Position numbers and translations under genes: made by a program
Shown here: in pieces, positions 43,861-53,104 of the stretch
How positions within the stretch are numbered: the first letter of the stretch is position 1
Layout of the letters: the number at the start of each line of letters is the position of its first letter
The notes under the pieces: model-generated
Told to the model about the DNA's origin: nothing
Databases searched by the model: none
What the model saw: only the letters and a program-made list of their open reading frames with translations
Assembly: GCF_020524765.1 (NCBI RefSeq)
Contig: NZ_JAIVLR010000002.1
Span: 274,501-338,500 of the forward strand
Source: Qipengyuania gaetbuli
GTDB taxonomy: Bacteria; Pseudomonadota; Alphaproteobacteria; Sphingomonadales; Sphingomonadaceae
Direction of reading: 5' to 3'
DNA length: 64,000 bases

Positions 43861-46800
43861 TTATTCGCCGAAACGGATGTTCAGGCCTGCGAAGAAGGTC
43901 CGACCGGTGTCGTAGATGGTCGGATAGGTGTTACCGTTACCCAGCGGCGGGCCCGACGATGCACTGACCGGCGGGTTTGCGTTGAGGATGTTGTTCACAC
44001 CGAAGCGCAGGGTGATCGACTCCGTCACGTCGTAGAACATCGACAGGTCGACGTAGTTACGAGCGGGCAGGTTGTCGTCGATCAGCGACTCGTTCGGACC
44101 CACATCTTCACCACCGAAGGCATCGACTTCGCTGTAGTGACGCCACGCGACGGTAGCATCCAGGTTGAAGTCGCTTTCCCAGGTGACAGCGAGACGGTGA
44201 CGGTACTGCGCGTTAACGGGCTGGAGACAGCCGTTATCCGAGTAACCGGCACAAACGATCGGATCACCACCCGGGAACGGGATGAAGTCAGCCGTATCGA
44301 GATAGGTCGCTGCGTAGTTGAAGTTCAGGCCGCCCAGGCTACCGAGGTTGGTACGGTAGCTGATCTGGCCGTCGATGCCCGACGTGGTCAGTTCTGCGAT
44401 GTTGATGTTGGTCTGCTGGAAGCCGACGCCCTGCGGACCAGCTGCAAGCGTACCGCCCGGACCACGGGTGATCAGGTCACAGAACGTCGGATCGCCCGTT
44501 GCAAGGCAGTTATCCAGCGAAACCTGAGCCGCGATACCGGCACTGATGTAATCTTCGACGGTGATGTCGAAGTAGTCCACCGAGATCGACAGACCCGGGA
44601 CGAAGGTCGGTTCGAAAACCGCACCGAAGGTCCAGGTGTCCGAGCTTTCCGGCTGCAGCTGCGGGTTACCACCCGTTAGTGCCTGGGTCTGGCCCGAGAT
44701 CACGTCGAGGATGGTGCCGTACTGTGCTGCAGTCACGCCGGTGTTGGCGCAAGCTGCGAGCGAAGCAATCGGAGCGCTGGTGGCGCAGGGGTCATAGACC
44801 TGCACGCCGTTGCTGTTGGTGCCGGCAACGTTCAGGTTCGGCAGACCGGTGTTCTGGCCCGTGTAGAGCTCGATAACGTTCGGTGCGCGAACTGCACGCT
44901 GGAAGTTGGCACGCAGCGTCAGGCTGTCGACCGGCGACCAGCTCAGCTGGGCGCCGAAAGCGTCCGTGCCGAAGCTGTTCGTGGTGTCGTTACCCGAAGC
45001 TTCATACTCCGAGTGACGGTACTGACCGGCGAGGACCAGTTCGTTGAAGAACGGACGATCGGTGATCAGCGGGATCTGGAGTTCGCTGTAGAACTCGTGG
45101 ACGTCCACACGACCCGAAACCGGCAGGGTTGCACCGCCGACGCCCGTGAAGCCGCCGCCCGGAACCTGGCTGATTTCGTCAGGGATCGCGTTCAGCTTGT
45201 CCTGGCGATATTCCACACCCACGAGGAAGGCGACGCCTTCTTCGGAGAGCGGCGACTTGAAGCCGTAATCACCAAGGTCTGCCTGCAGGTTGGCGCCGAG
45301 CACCAGCTGCGAGGTTTCACCGATGACGATGCCGACACCCTGGATGAAGTTGTACTGGTCCGGGGTGATGGCGGTGGTGCCATCGGGGTTACGCTGGAAC
45401 GGGTTGTAGGGAACACAGCCGCCCGACGGATCGACGCAGACCACGTTGCCGTTTGCATCGGTCGTTGCGAAGAACGCCTGCTGCAGCTTGGAAACGACGA
45501 AGTCGTTGGTCGAGGTCGAGGTGTCGGAGGTTTCGGCGTACTGACCGAAAGCTTCCCAGTCCCAGATGTCGCCGAACGTGCCGCGGAAACCGCCCACGAT
45601 ACGGAACGCCGAGTTTTCGAGGCGCGAGTTACGCGGACCACCTTCGACGTTACGGTGCGAAGCGGTGATGCCGCTCACGATCGTGCCGTCGATGATGTCC
45701 TGAGCCGAACAGCCGAAGATGTCGGTCAGCTGGAGGCCGGGCGTGTTCTGGATGTACGGGTTGTCGCAGTTGATCGAGTACGAACCGATACCGAACGAAG
45801 CGGTTTCTGCGATCTGTGCATCCGAGAAGTTGTCGACATAGCTGATGTCGGCGAAAGCTTCGACGTTGTCGGAGATTTCGTAATACGCCTTACCGTAAAG
45901 CGTGAAACGCTCCGACGGACGCTGGAAGAAGTTGCGCTGGCCGAAGTTGTAGGTCTGCTGCGGGCCACCAGCGTAGGGGATGATGGTGCCGTTTTCCTGC
46001 TGGAAAGCGAAGCCACCCGGGCCACCGAACAGGCGGAAGTTACCCGAACCGACGCAGCCGACGCCTTCGAAGCCACGGCTCGAGGGGCCTACCGTACAGG
46101 CAGAGAATGCGCGGTTGTTCTGGGTAACGGCTTCACGCTTTTCGTAGTTGGCGTAAATGGTGACGTTACCACGGCCGTCGGCAGTGTTCGTGCCGAAGAT
46201 GCCGGTGAAGGCATATTCTGCGCCGTCCACGATCGGACCCGGCTTCGGCTGGCTGGCGCTGTCAAGGACGCCTTCCCAGAAGTCGATGTCGTTGCCGTGC
46301 TGCTGGAAGCCGCCCTGGAAGTCCAGTTCGACGCCTTCGAAGTCACGCTTGAGGATGAAGTTGGCAACACCGCCGACTGCGTCCGAACCGTAAACTGCCG
46401 ATGCACCACCCGTCAGGATGTCGACGCGCTCGATCAGCTGGGTCGGGATAAGGTCGAGGTTGGCCGACGAGATCTGCGACGAACCGTAGGGCAGGCGACG
46501 ACCGTCGATCAGGACGAGCGTACGGACCGAGCCGAGGCCGCGAAGGTCGAGGGTTGCAGTACCCGAAGCGCCGTTCGAGACTTCACCGGCCTGGCCGGCG
46601 AAAACCTGCGGCAGCTGGTTCACGAGGTCTTCGATACGAACCGTACCGGTCGACTGGATCTGCTCGCTCGAAACCGAGAGGACGGGAGCAGCGCTCTCGA
46701 GGTTCGGGTTTGCGTTGAGGCGCGTACCCGTCACGATAATGGCCGGTGCGGCTTCTTCCGAGGCTGCGGTGTCGGTGACATCCGCATCCTGGGCGAAGGC

Positions 46801-46872
46801 CGGAGCCGCCACCATGGCCAGAGCGACGGACAGCGATCCGGCGCTAAGGCGAAGTTGCGTAGATTTTTTCAT
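43861..46872 (-). CDS. TonB-dependent outer-membrane receptor
   Basis: 1003 residues. Signal peptide ends PAFAQ (about residue 28), TonB-box-like AIIVTGTRL (about 44-52), plug with TLDLRGLGSVRTLVLIDGRR and TGGASAVYGSDAVGGVANF, and a 22-strand barrel ending FFAGLNIRFGE. Twelve cysteines fall into six close pairs in predicted loops (for example VVCVDPSGGC and DNCLATGDPTFC). It resembles its convergent neighbour in architecture but not closely in sequence, so it is a separate receptor rather than a recent duplicate. CGT/GGT codons are frequent as in the other receptor. Substrate unknown. Confidence 0.93.
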   Translation of the reverse strand: MKKSTQLRLSAGSLSVALAMVAAPAFAQDADVTDTAASEEAAPAIIVTGTRLNANPNLESAAPVLSVSSEQIQSTGTVRIEDLVNQLPQVFAGQAGEVSNGASGTATLDLRGLGSVRTLVLIDGRRLPYGSSQISSANLDLIPTQLIERVDILTGGASAVYGSDAVGGVANFILKRDFEGVELDFQGGFQQHGNDIDFWEGVLDSASQPKPGPIVDGAEYAFTGIFGTNTADGRGNVTIYANYEKREAVTQNNRAFSACTVGPSSRGFEGVGCVGSGNFRLFGGPGGFAFQQENGTIIPYAGGPQQTYNFGQRNFFQRPSERFTLYGKAYYEISDNVEAFADISYVDNFSDAQIAETASFGIGSYSINCDNPYIQNTPGLQLTDIFGCSAQDIIDGTIVSGITASHRNVEGGPRNSRLENSAFRIVGGFRGTFGDIWDWEAFGQYAETSDTSTSTNDFVVSKLQQAFFATTDANGNVVCVDPSGGCVPYNPFQRNPDGTTAITPDQYNFIQGVGIVIGETSQLVLGANLQADLGDYGFKSPLSEEGVAFLVGVEYRQDKLNAIPDEISQVPGGGFTGVGGATLPVSGRVDVHEFYSELQIPLITDRPFFNELVLAGQYRHSEYEASGNDTTNSFGTDAFGAQLSWSPVDSLTLRANFQRAVRAPNVIELYTGQNTGLPNLNVAGTNSNGVQVYDPCATSAPIASLAACANTGVTAAQYGTILDVISGQTQALTGGNPQLQPESSDTWTFGAVFEPTFVPGLSISVDYFDITVEDYISAGIAAQVSLDNCLATGDPTFCDLITRGPGGTLAAGPQGVGFQQTNINIAELTTSGIDGQISYRTNLGSLGGLNFNYAATYLDTADFIPFPGGDPIVCAGYSDNGCLQPVNAQYRHRLAVTWESDFNLDATVAWRHYSEVDAFGGEDVGPNESLIDDNLPARNYVDLSMFYDVTESITLRFGVNNILNANPPVSASSGPPLGNGNTYPTIYDTGRTFFAGLNIRFGE

Positions 46873-46886
46873 CTGGTTTCATACCC

Positions 46887-47018
46887 TTATGAAGTGCCCG
46901 CACCGCCGAAGCGGCGAAGGCGTTGCAGGTTGGGTAGCCCAGACGCCGTGCCGAAGCGCAGCCCATGGTCCCCCAACCAAATGCGGTGGGTGAAGGCCTT
47001 GGAGCCACTGGTCTTCAT
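46887..47018 (-). CDS. Possible 43-residue leader peptide before the receptor gene
   Basis: ATG at 47018 with GAGGGGAGA eight bases upstream, encoding 43 residues (begins MKTSGSKAFTHRIW, Arg/Gly-rich) and stopping 14 bp before the receptor ATG. The Shine-Dalgarno is better than that of the receptor itself, so translational coupling is possible. No homologue recognised; may be non-coding. Confidence 0.35.
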   Translation of the reverse strand: MKTSGSKAFTHRIWLGDHGLRFGTASGLPNLQRLRRFGGAGTS

Positions 47019-47229
47019 GCCAGATTCTCCCCTCGTCCATTCCCTGCGCGACGGACTACGCCTTATGACGGTTTGATGAAAAGGACTGCGCACCCATGCG
47101 GGCAATTTGCATCCTATGGTGTATCATTGCTGCAACACCGTTTTTTTGGCCGTTTTCCGCGATTTTCGGGTGATAACGTTCTTTTGTCGCAACCATGCAA
47201 CGCACACCCGCACCCGCCGCTTTTCGCAG

Positions 47230-47258
47230 TTGACGTAAACGGAAAGCGATCCTAGCCC
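47230..47258 (+). promoter_or_regulatory. Candidate promoter of the thiolase operon
   Basis: TTGACG, 17-bp spacer, TAGCCC; 37 bp upstream of the thiolase ATG, which has GGAGAGA as ribosome site. Confidence 0.35.
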
Positions 47259-47294
47259 GTAGCAAATCGAAACCAACTTTTACCGGAGAGAGCA

Positions 47295-48467
47295 ATGCCC
47301 GAAGCCTATATCGTCGAAGCCGTCCGTACTGCCGGGGGCCGTCGCGGAGGGCGCCTTGCCGGAATCCACCCCGTCGACCTCGCTGCAAGGTCGCTCGATG
47401 CGATCATGGAACGTTCGGGGCTCGAGGCGAAAGCGATCGACGATGTGGTGATGGGCTGTGTCAGCCAGGGCGGCGAACAGGCCATGCAGGTCGGCCGCAA
47501 TGCCGTGCTGGCAGCCAAGCGCCTCGGCGAAGGCGTGCCGGCCGTCACCATCGATCGCCAGTGCGGTTCCTCGCAGCAGGCGATCCAGTTCGCCGCGCAG
47601 GCCGTGATGAGCGGAACGCAGGACGTGGTGATCGCCAGCGGCGTCGAAAGCATGACCCGCGTGCCGATGGGCTCGACCGCCATGTTCCACATGAAAGAGG
47701 GGCTGGGGAACTACAAGTCGCCCGGGCTCGAGGAGAAATACCCCGGTATCCAGTGGTCGCAGTTCATGGGCGCCGAGATGATCGTCAAGAAGCACGGCTT
47801 CACCAAGGACGATCTCGACCGTTTCGCCCTGTCGAGCCACCAGAAGGCGATCGAGGCGACCCGTTCGGGCGCATTCAATGCCGAGATCGTGCCGGTCGAG
47901 GTGGAAACGCCCGAAGGCACCGAAATGCACACGGTCGATGAAGGCATCCGCTTCGATGCGACGCTGGAATCGATTTCCTCGGTCAAGCTGCTCAGCCCCG
48001 AAGGCACCATCACCGCAGCCACCAGCAGCCAGATCTGCGACGGGTCGAGCGCGGTGCTGGTCGTCAGCGAGAAGGCGCTGAAGGAATACGGCCTCACCCC
48101 GATGGCGCGCATCCACAACCTGACCGTCACGGCAGGCGATCCGGTGATCATGCTGGAAGAACCGCTGTTCGCCACCGACCGTGCGCTGCAGCGCGCCGGC
48201 ATGAAGATCGAGGACATCGACCTGTTCGAGGTCAACGAGGCCTTCGCCCCGGTCCCGCTCGCCTGGCTCAAGCACACCGGTGCCGATCCCGACCGCCTCA
48301 ACGTCAACGGCGGCGCGATTGCGCTCGGCCACCCGCTTGGTGCAAGCGGCACCAAGCTGATGGCAACGCTCGTCCATGCGCTGAAGGCGCGCGGCAAGAA
48401 ATACGGCCTGCAGACGATGTGCGAAGGCGGCGGCGTTGCCAATGTCACCATCGTTGAATCGCTCTAA
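47295..48467 (+). CDS. Acetyl-CoA C-acyltransferase (thiolase)
   Basis: Condensing/cleaving thiolase of fatty-acid beta-oxidation or related pathways, 390 residues. Nucleophile Cys in DRQCGSSQQAI (about residue 90), catalytic His in GGAIALGHPLGASG and second Cys in MCEGGGVANVT. The substrate-loop NEAFAPVPLAW departs slightly from E. coli FadA, suggesting a different acyl range. First gene of a cluster with an SDR dehydrogenase and enoyl-CoA hydratase, which together could supply three beta-oxidation steps. Confidence 0.94.
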   Translation: MPEAYIVEAVRTAGGRRGGRLAGIHPVDLAARSLDAIMERSGLEAKAIDDVVMGCVSQGGEQAMQVGRNAVLAAKRLGEGVPAVTIDRQCGSSQQAIQFAAQAVMSGTQDVVIASGVESMTRVPMGSTAMFHMKEGLGNYKSPGLEEKYPGIQWSQFMGAEMIVKKHGFTKDDLDRFALSSHQKAIEATRSGAFNAEIVPVEVETPEGTEMHTVDEGIRFDATLESISSVKLLSPEGTITAATSSQICDGSSAVLVVSEKALKEYGLTPMARIHNLTVTAGDPVIMLEEPLFATDRALQRAGMKIEDIDLFEVNEAFAPVPLAWLKHTGADPDRLNVNGGAIALGHPLGASGTKLMATLVHALKARGKKYGLQTMCEGGGVANVTIVESL

Positions 48468-48493
48468 TCACCCCCATTTGGAGAGGACATTCC

Positions 48494-49279
48494 ATGCAAG
48501 TTTCAGCCAATACCCCCGCAGTCGTCACCGGCGGCGCATCGGGCCTCGGTGAAGCCACCGCCCGCGCGCTCGCGGCCAAGGGCGCCAAGGTCGCCATCTT
48601 CGACATGAACGAACAGAAGGGCGAAGCGGTCGCCAAGGACATCGGCGGCATCTTCTGCAAGGTCAACGTCATGAGCGACGAAGATGTCGATGCCGGTTTC
48701 GCCAAGGCCCGCGCAGCCCACGGCCAGGAACGCATCCTCGTCAACTGCGCCGGTATCGGCAATGCGATGAAGACCGCCAGCCGCGACAAGCAGACGGGCG
48801 AGATCAAGCACTTCCCGCTGTCCGCCTTCGAGTTCATCATCCAGGTGAACCTCATCGGCACCTTCCGCTGCATCGCCAAGTCGGCTGCCGGCATGATGAC
48901 GCTCGACCCGCTGTCGGAAGACGGCGATCGCGGCGCGATCGTCAACACGGCATCGGTTGCCGGTGAAGACGGCCAGATCGGCCAGGCCGCCTATTCCGCC
49001 TCGAAGGGCGGCGTCATCGGCATGACCCTGCCGATCGCACGCGACCTGATGCAGGAAGGCATCCGGGTGAACACCATCCTGCCGGGTATCTTCAACACCC
49101 CGCTGATGAACGCCGCCCCGCCGCAGGTGAAGGAAGCGCTGGCCGCTTCGGTCCCGTTCCCCAAGCGTCTCGGCAACCCGGAAGAATACGCCATGCTTGC
49201 CATGACCATGATCGAGTGCGGCTATTTCAACGGCGAGGACGTGCGCCTCGACGGTGCGATCCGCATGGCGCCGCGCTAA
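48494..49279 (+). CDS. SDR-family 3-hydroxyacyl-CoA dehydrogenase-like oxidoreductase
   Basis: Short-chain dehydrogenase of 261 residues resembling type-2 (HSD17B10-like) 3-hydroxyacyl-CoA dehydrogenase. NAD-binding motif TGGASGLG (13-20), acidic Asp at the end of strand beta-2 (FDMNEQ) favouring NAD(H), NCAGIG, catalytic Ser (VNTASVAGEDG), and Tyr-x-x-x-Lys in AYSASKGG. The EDVRLDGAIRMAPR C terminus is typical. 26 bp after the thiolase, so likely the same transcript and the dehydrogenation step of the pathway. Confidence 0.9.
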   Translation: MQVSANTPAVVTGGASGLGEATARALAAKGAKVAIFDMNEQKGEAVAKDIGGIFCKVNVMSDEDVDAGFAKARAAHGQERILVNCAGIGNAMKTASRDKQTGEIKHFPLSAFEFIIQVNLIGTFRCIAKSAAGMMTLDPLSEDGDRGAIVNTASVAGEDGQIGQAAYSASKGGVIGMTLPIARDLMQEGIRVNTILPGIFNTPLMNAAPPQVKEALAASVPFPKRLGNPEEYAMLAMTMIECGYFNGEDVRLDGAIRMAPR

Positions 49280-49435
49280 GCGCGTTTCCGGTCACAGGCC
49301 GCATCCAGTGCCGCTCGTCCCGCAAGGGGCGGGCGGCACTTGCTTTTCAGGGGATGGCCGCGCCGTCTAATCGCTTGCTTTTTCTTCGCGAAAGGCGATC
49401 ACTTCGCGCCGGGACTCGGCACGAGGGGGATTTCG

Positions 49436-51997
49436 ATGAAGAAGGCATTTCTGTTCCTGGGCACTGCCCTGCTTGCAACCGGTACGGCACAGGCCAAGGA
49501 CAAGGACGAAGCCAAGGAAAAAGGCGGCGAAGAAGCGGCCAAGACGCTCGCCCAGTTCGTCGAAGGTTTCCGCAAGACCGACGGCCTCTTCCCGCTTTAT
49601 CGCGACCCCAAGACCGGCGAGGTCTATCTCGAACTCGATGCCGACCAACTGGGCAGCGAGTTCATCTATTTCACCTACACCGAAAACGGCCCGGTCGAGG
49701 CCAACCATTTCCGCGGCAATTTCCGCGACAACCGGATCGTCACCTTCAACAAGAAGTACGACCGCGTCGAAGTGGAAGCGGTCAACACGAGCTTCTATTT
49801 CGATCCCGACAGCGCGCTCGCCCGCGCTTCGGAAGCGAACATCGCCCGCGCGCCCATCGGCAACGTCAAGATTGCCGCCACCAGCGAAGATGGCCGCAAG
49901 TTCCTGATTTCCGCCGACGCGCTGCTGGAAAAGGAAGCGCTCTCGCAGATCAGGCCGTGGCAATCGCCCGACGACAAGCCCGGCTCCGCCTTCGCGCTGG
50001 GCGAATTGTCCGAAGACAAGACGCAGATTTCCACCTTCGCCAACTTCCCCGACAACACCGATATCCGCGTCGAATACGTCTTCGACAATCCCAAGCCGTT
50101 CCATTTCGGCGGAGCAGACATCACCGATGCGCGGTCGGTCGCGATCCTGGTGCAGCATTCCTTCCTCAAGATGCCTGCCCCCGGTTTCGAACCGCGCGCC
50201 GACGATTTCCGCGTGGGCTATTTCACCAACCAAAAGACCGATCTGACATCGATCGAGCATGCGCCCTACCGCGACGTGATCAACCGCTGGCGGCTGGAAA
50301 AGAAGGATCCGTCTGCGGCGGTGTCCGACCCGGTCAAGCCGATCACCTTCTGGATCGAGAATACCACGCCGATGGAGCTGCGCGGCACGATCCGCGACGC
50401 GACGCTGGCTTGGAACGAGGCGTTCGAGGCAGCCGGCATCTCCAACGCGATCGAGGTGCAGATCCAGCCCGACGATGCCAGCTGGGACGCAGGCGATGTC
50501 CGCTACAACGTGATGCGCTGGACGTCTTCGCCCACGCCCCCCTTCGGCGGATACGGCCCCAGCTTCACCAATCCGCGCACTGGCGAGATCATCGGCGCGG
50601 ATATCATGCTGGAATTCATCTATCTGAAGAGCCGGATATGGCAGTCGGAAATTTTCGATACGGCGGGCCTGCCTTCCTACGGCAAGCCCCTTGCGGGCAT
50701 GGGACGTCATGCCGCCAACTGCACGCTGGCCGCCGATTTGCAGACCAAGATGATGGCCGCACGTTCAGTCTTCGCGGCGCGCGGGGCGACCGATGACCAA
50801 CTGGACGAGCTGCTGAGGCAGGAACTGGCCTATCTCGTCCTGCACGAGGTCGGCCACACGCTGGGCCTGACGCACAACATGCGCTCCTCGCATTCGGTGC
50901 CGCTGTCCTCGCTTGGATCGGGCTCGGCGCTGCCGACCAATTCGGTGATGGATTATACCGAGATCAACATCGCGCCTTCGGGCCAGCCGCAGGGCCAGTT
51001 CGCCATCGCGCGGCCCGGCCCCTACGACGTCTGGGCCATCCAGTACGGCTATACGCCCGAAGAAAGCCTGCTGCCCGGCATCGTGGCGCGCTCGACCGAA
51101 CCGGCGCTGGTCTATGGCAATGATGCCGACGACATGCGCTCGCCCGGAACCCATATCGATCCGCGCGTGATGATCGACGATCTGTCGGACGATCCGATCG
51201 GCTGGGCAACGCAGCGCGCCGCGCTGGTCGACCAGACGCTCGCCGTGCTCGCCGACCGCGTGGTCGACAGCGGCGATACCTACCAGGCGCTGGTGAACAG
51301 CTATTACGGCCTGACGGGCCAGAAGGCGCGCGCGGCGAATATCGCCTCGCGCTGGATCGCGGGCGTCTACAACAACCGTTCGGTTGTCGGTCAGCCGGGC
51401 GCCCAGCAGCCGCTGGTGCCCGTGTCCGTGGCCGAACAGCGCCGCGCGCTCGGCGTGGTCAGCAAACTTGCGTTCGCGCCCGATGCCTTTTCGGCTGGCG
51501 AGAGCCTGCTGAACCGCCTGCAGGTCGAACGCCGCGGCTTCGACATGTACGGCACCAATGTGGATCCGCGCCCGCACGCCCGGGCGCTGCAGGTCCAGCA
51601 GTCGCTGCTCGACCATCTGCTGCATCCCAATGTGCTTGCGCGCCTTACCGATACGCGCCGCTATGGCGGGGCCTATCCGGTCAGCACCTACATGGCGGAA
51701 CTGACCGGCGTGATGTTCGACGCTGACCGCGTCGGCGCGGTGAACACCTATCGCCAGAACCTTCAGGTGGAATATCTCACCCGCCTGATCGGCATCGCTT
51801 CGGGTGCTGGCGGCGGGATGGAGCCGACCCCCATGGGACCGCGGCCATTGCCGACCTACGACTATGTCTCGCGCTCTGCTGCATTGGCAGGGATCGCGCG
51901 GATCAAGGCGATAGCGGCAGGACCTGCGGCGGATGCGGAAACGCGCGCCCACCGCGCCCACCTTGCCTCGCTGATCGCGGCGTTCGAGCGGCGGTGA
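49436..51997 (+). CDS. Exported zinc metalloprotease with HExxHxxGxxH motif (DUF5117/DUF4953 type)
   Basis: 853 residues from the ATG at 49436, which has GAGGGGGA upstream; earlier in-frame codons do not encode a signal. Signal peptide ends GTAQA. An N-terminal DUF5117-like domain (about 30-200; FPLYRDPKTGEVYLE, EFIYFTYTENGP) and a central region lead to the metzincin-type zinc motif His470-Glu471-x-x-His474-x-x-Gly-x-x-His480 (LHEVGHTLGLTH). The C-terminal domain is helical. Substrate unknown, probably periplasmic or surface protein. Sits inside the acyl-CoA cluster. Confidence 0.9.
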   Translation: MKKAFLFLGTALLATGTAQAKDKDEAKEKGGEEAAKTLAQFVEGFRKTDGLFPLYRDPKTGEVYLELDADQLGSEFIYFTYTENGPVEANHFRGNFRDNRIVTFNKKYDRVEVEAVNTSFYFDPDSALARASEANIARAPIGNVKIAATSEDGRKFLISADALLEKEALSQIRPWQSPDDKPGSAFALGELSEDKTQISTFANFPDNTDIRVEYVFDNPKPFHFGGADITDARSVAILVQHSFLKMPAPGFEPRADDFRVGYFTNQKTDLTSIEHAPYRDVINRWRLEKKDPSAAVSDPVKPITFWIENTTPMELRGTIRDATLAWNEAFEAAGISNAIEVQIQPDDASWDAGDVRYNVMRWTSSPTPPFGGYGPSFTNPRTGEIIGADIMLEFIYLKSRIWQSEIFDTAGLPSYGKPLAGMGRHAANCTLAADLQTKMMAARSVFAARGATDDQLDELLRQELAYLVLHEVGHTLGLTHNMRSSHSVPLSSLGSGSALPTNSVMDYTEINIAPSGQPQGQFAIARPGPYDVWAIQYGYTPEESLLPGIVARSTEPALVYGNDADDMRSPGTHIDPRVMIDDLSDDPIGWATQRAALVDQTLAVLADRVVDSGDTYQALVNSYYGLTGQKARAANIASRWIAGVYNNRSVVGQPGAQQPLVPVSVAEQRRALGVVSKLAFAPDAFSAGESLLNRLQVERRGFDMYGTNVDPRPHARALQVQQSLLDHLLHPNVLARLTDTRRYGGAYPVSTYMAELTGVMFDADRVGAVNTYRQNLQVEYLTRLIGIASGAGGGMEPTPMGPRPLPTYDYVSRSAALAGIARIKAIAAGPAADAETRAHRAHLASLIAAFERR

Positions 51998-52164
51998 GGT
52001 AAGGGCACGCTTTCCTACCACTTGTCTTCGCAGCTAGGCGTGGTGCATGGAAAGCAGCGAGAAAAAGCGCCTCGGAACCCGGCTGGGCGGGAGGGGAAGT
52101 ATTTCCTCCCAGGACCCTGTTCCATGTGTTCCATCCTGTAGGCGCTAAAGGAGAGGGAATCCGA

Positions 52165-53037
52165 ATGAGCGCCTACACGCAGATCAAGCTCGACATCGCC
52201 GATGGCGTGGCCATCGTCACGCTGCACCGGCCGGAGAAGATGAACGCCTTCACCCGCGTGATGATGGACGAGTTCATCGATGCGCTCGACGTGACCGATG
52301 CCGATGACAGCGTGCGCGCAGTGATCGTAACGGGGCATGGCGACCGCGCGTTCTGCGCCGGGGCCGACCTCACGCCGGAGGGCGGGGGGCACGTCTTCTC
52401 CGATCCCAACCCGGTGGACAGCCTGTCCGACGAACGCGTGCGCGATGGCGGCGGGCGGCTGACGCTGCGCCTGTTCAACTCGCAGAAGCCGCTGATCGGC
52501 GCTTGCAACGGCGTGGCCGTGGGCGTGGGCGCGACCATGCAGCTGCCCTTCGATATCCGGTTGGCGAGCGACAATGCGCGGTTCGGCTTCGTCTTCGCGC
52601 GGCGCGGGATCACGCCGGAAGCGGCCTCGAGCTGGTTCCTGCCCCGCCTCGTCGGGATGCAAACCGCGCTCGAATGGTGCATGACGGGCCGCGTGTTCGA
52701 CGCGCAGGAAGCGCTCGATCGCGGTCTGGTCCGCTCGCTCCACCCGCAAGCAGAGCTGATGGATGCCGCCATGGGTATCGCGCGCGAGATTGCCGACAAC
52801 ACCTCGGCCGTGTCGGTCGCCATGACCCGCGCGATGCTGTGGCGTCTCTCGCCGCTCGAACATCCGATGATGGCGCACCGCGTGGACAGCCGTGCGATCT
52901 ACCGCCTCAGCCGCAGTGCGGATGCGAAGGAGGGCATCGCCAGCTTCCTCGAGAAGCGTGCGCCTGCCTATCCCGACACGGTCAGCGGCAACATGCCCGA
53001 CTTCTACCCCTGGTGGGACGAACCGGGGTACGAATAG
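52165..53037 (+). CDS. Enoyl-CoA hydratase/isomerase family protein
   Basis: Crotonase-fold enzyme of 290 residues from the ATG at 52165 (AAAGGAGAGGG upstream). CoA-binding/oxyanion segment AFCAGADLTPEGGG and the second oxyanion loop GVAVGVGATMQLPFDIRLAS are present. The catalytic-Glu position falls in RRGITPEAASSWFLPRLVG, where the Glu of PEAAS is retained. It would hydrate 2-enoyl-CoA in the pathway with the adjacent thiolase and SDR. Stop at 53035-53037 abuts the palindrome before marR. Confidence 0.92.
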   Translation: MSAYTQIKLDIADGVAIVTLHRPEKMNAFTRVMMDEFIDALDVTDADDSVRAVIVTGHGDRAFCAGADLTPEGGGHVFSDPNPVDSLSDERVRDGGGRLTLRLFNSQKPLIGACNGVAVGVGATMQLPFDIRLASDNARFGFVFARRGITPEAASSWFLPRLVGMQTALEWCMTGRVFDAQEALDRGLVRSLHPQAELMDAAMGIAREIADNTSAVSVAMTRAMLWRLSPLEHPMMAHRVDSRAIYRLSRSADAKEGIASFLEKRAPAYPDTVSGNMPDFYPWWDEPGYE

Positions 53038-53065
53038 TAACGCTTGTGACGGTTACAAACGCAAC
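53037..53065. promoter_or_regulatory. Imperfect 29-bp palindrome, candidate MarR operator
   Basis: Arms GTAACGCTTGT and ACAAACGCAAC match at 8 of 11 positions around centre 53051, 40 bp upstream of the MarR-type gene. MarR proteins typically bind such palindromes at their own promoters. Confidence 0.5.
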
Positions 53066-53104
53066 GGCCTTGCCAAGGCGCGCCGCCTTCGCAAGGGTGG
53101 CGTC

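Larger units (their letters stand above)
46873..47294. other. 422-bp divergent regulatory region between receptor and thiolase
   Basis: Holds the receptor leader on the minus strand (with a small frame at 46887-47018 and a CCGC-TTCG-GCGG hairpin near 46903-46916), an AT-rich core at about 47100-47200, and the candidate thiolase promoter at 47230-47258. Confidence 0.6.

Noticed and set aside
45013-47076. 687-codon plus-strand frame opposite the second receptor
   Set aside because: Shadow of the receptor gene; the receptor strand has signal peptide, plug and barrel signatures.
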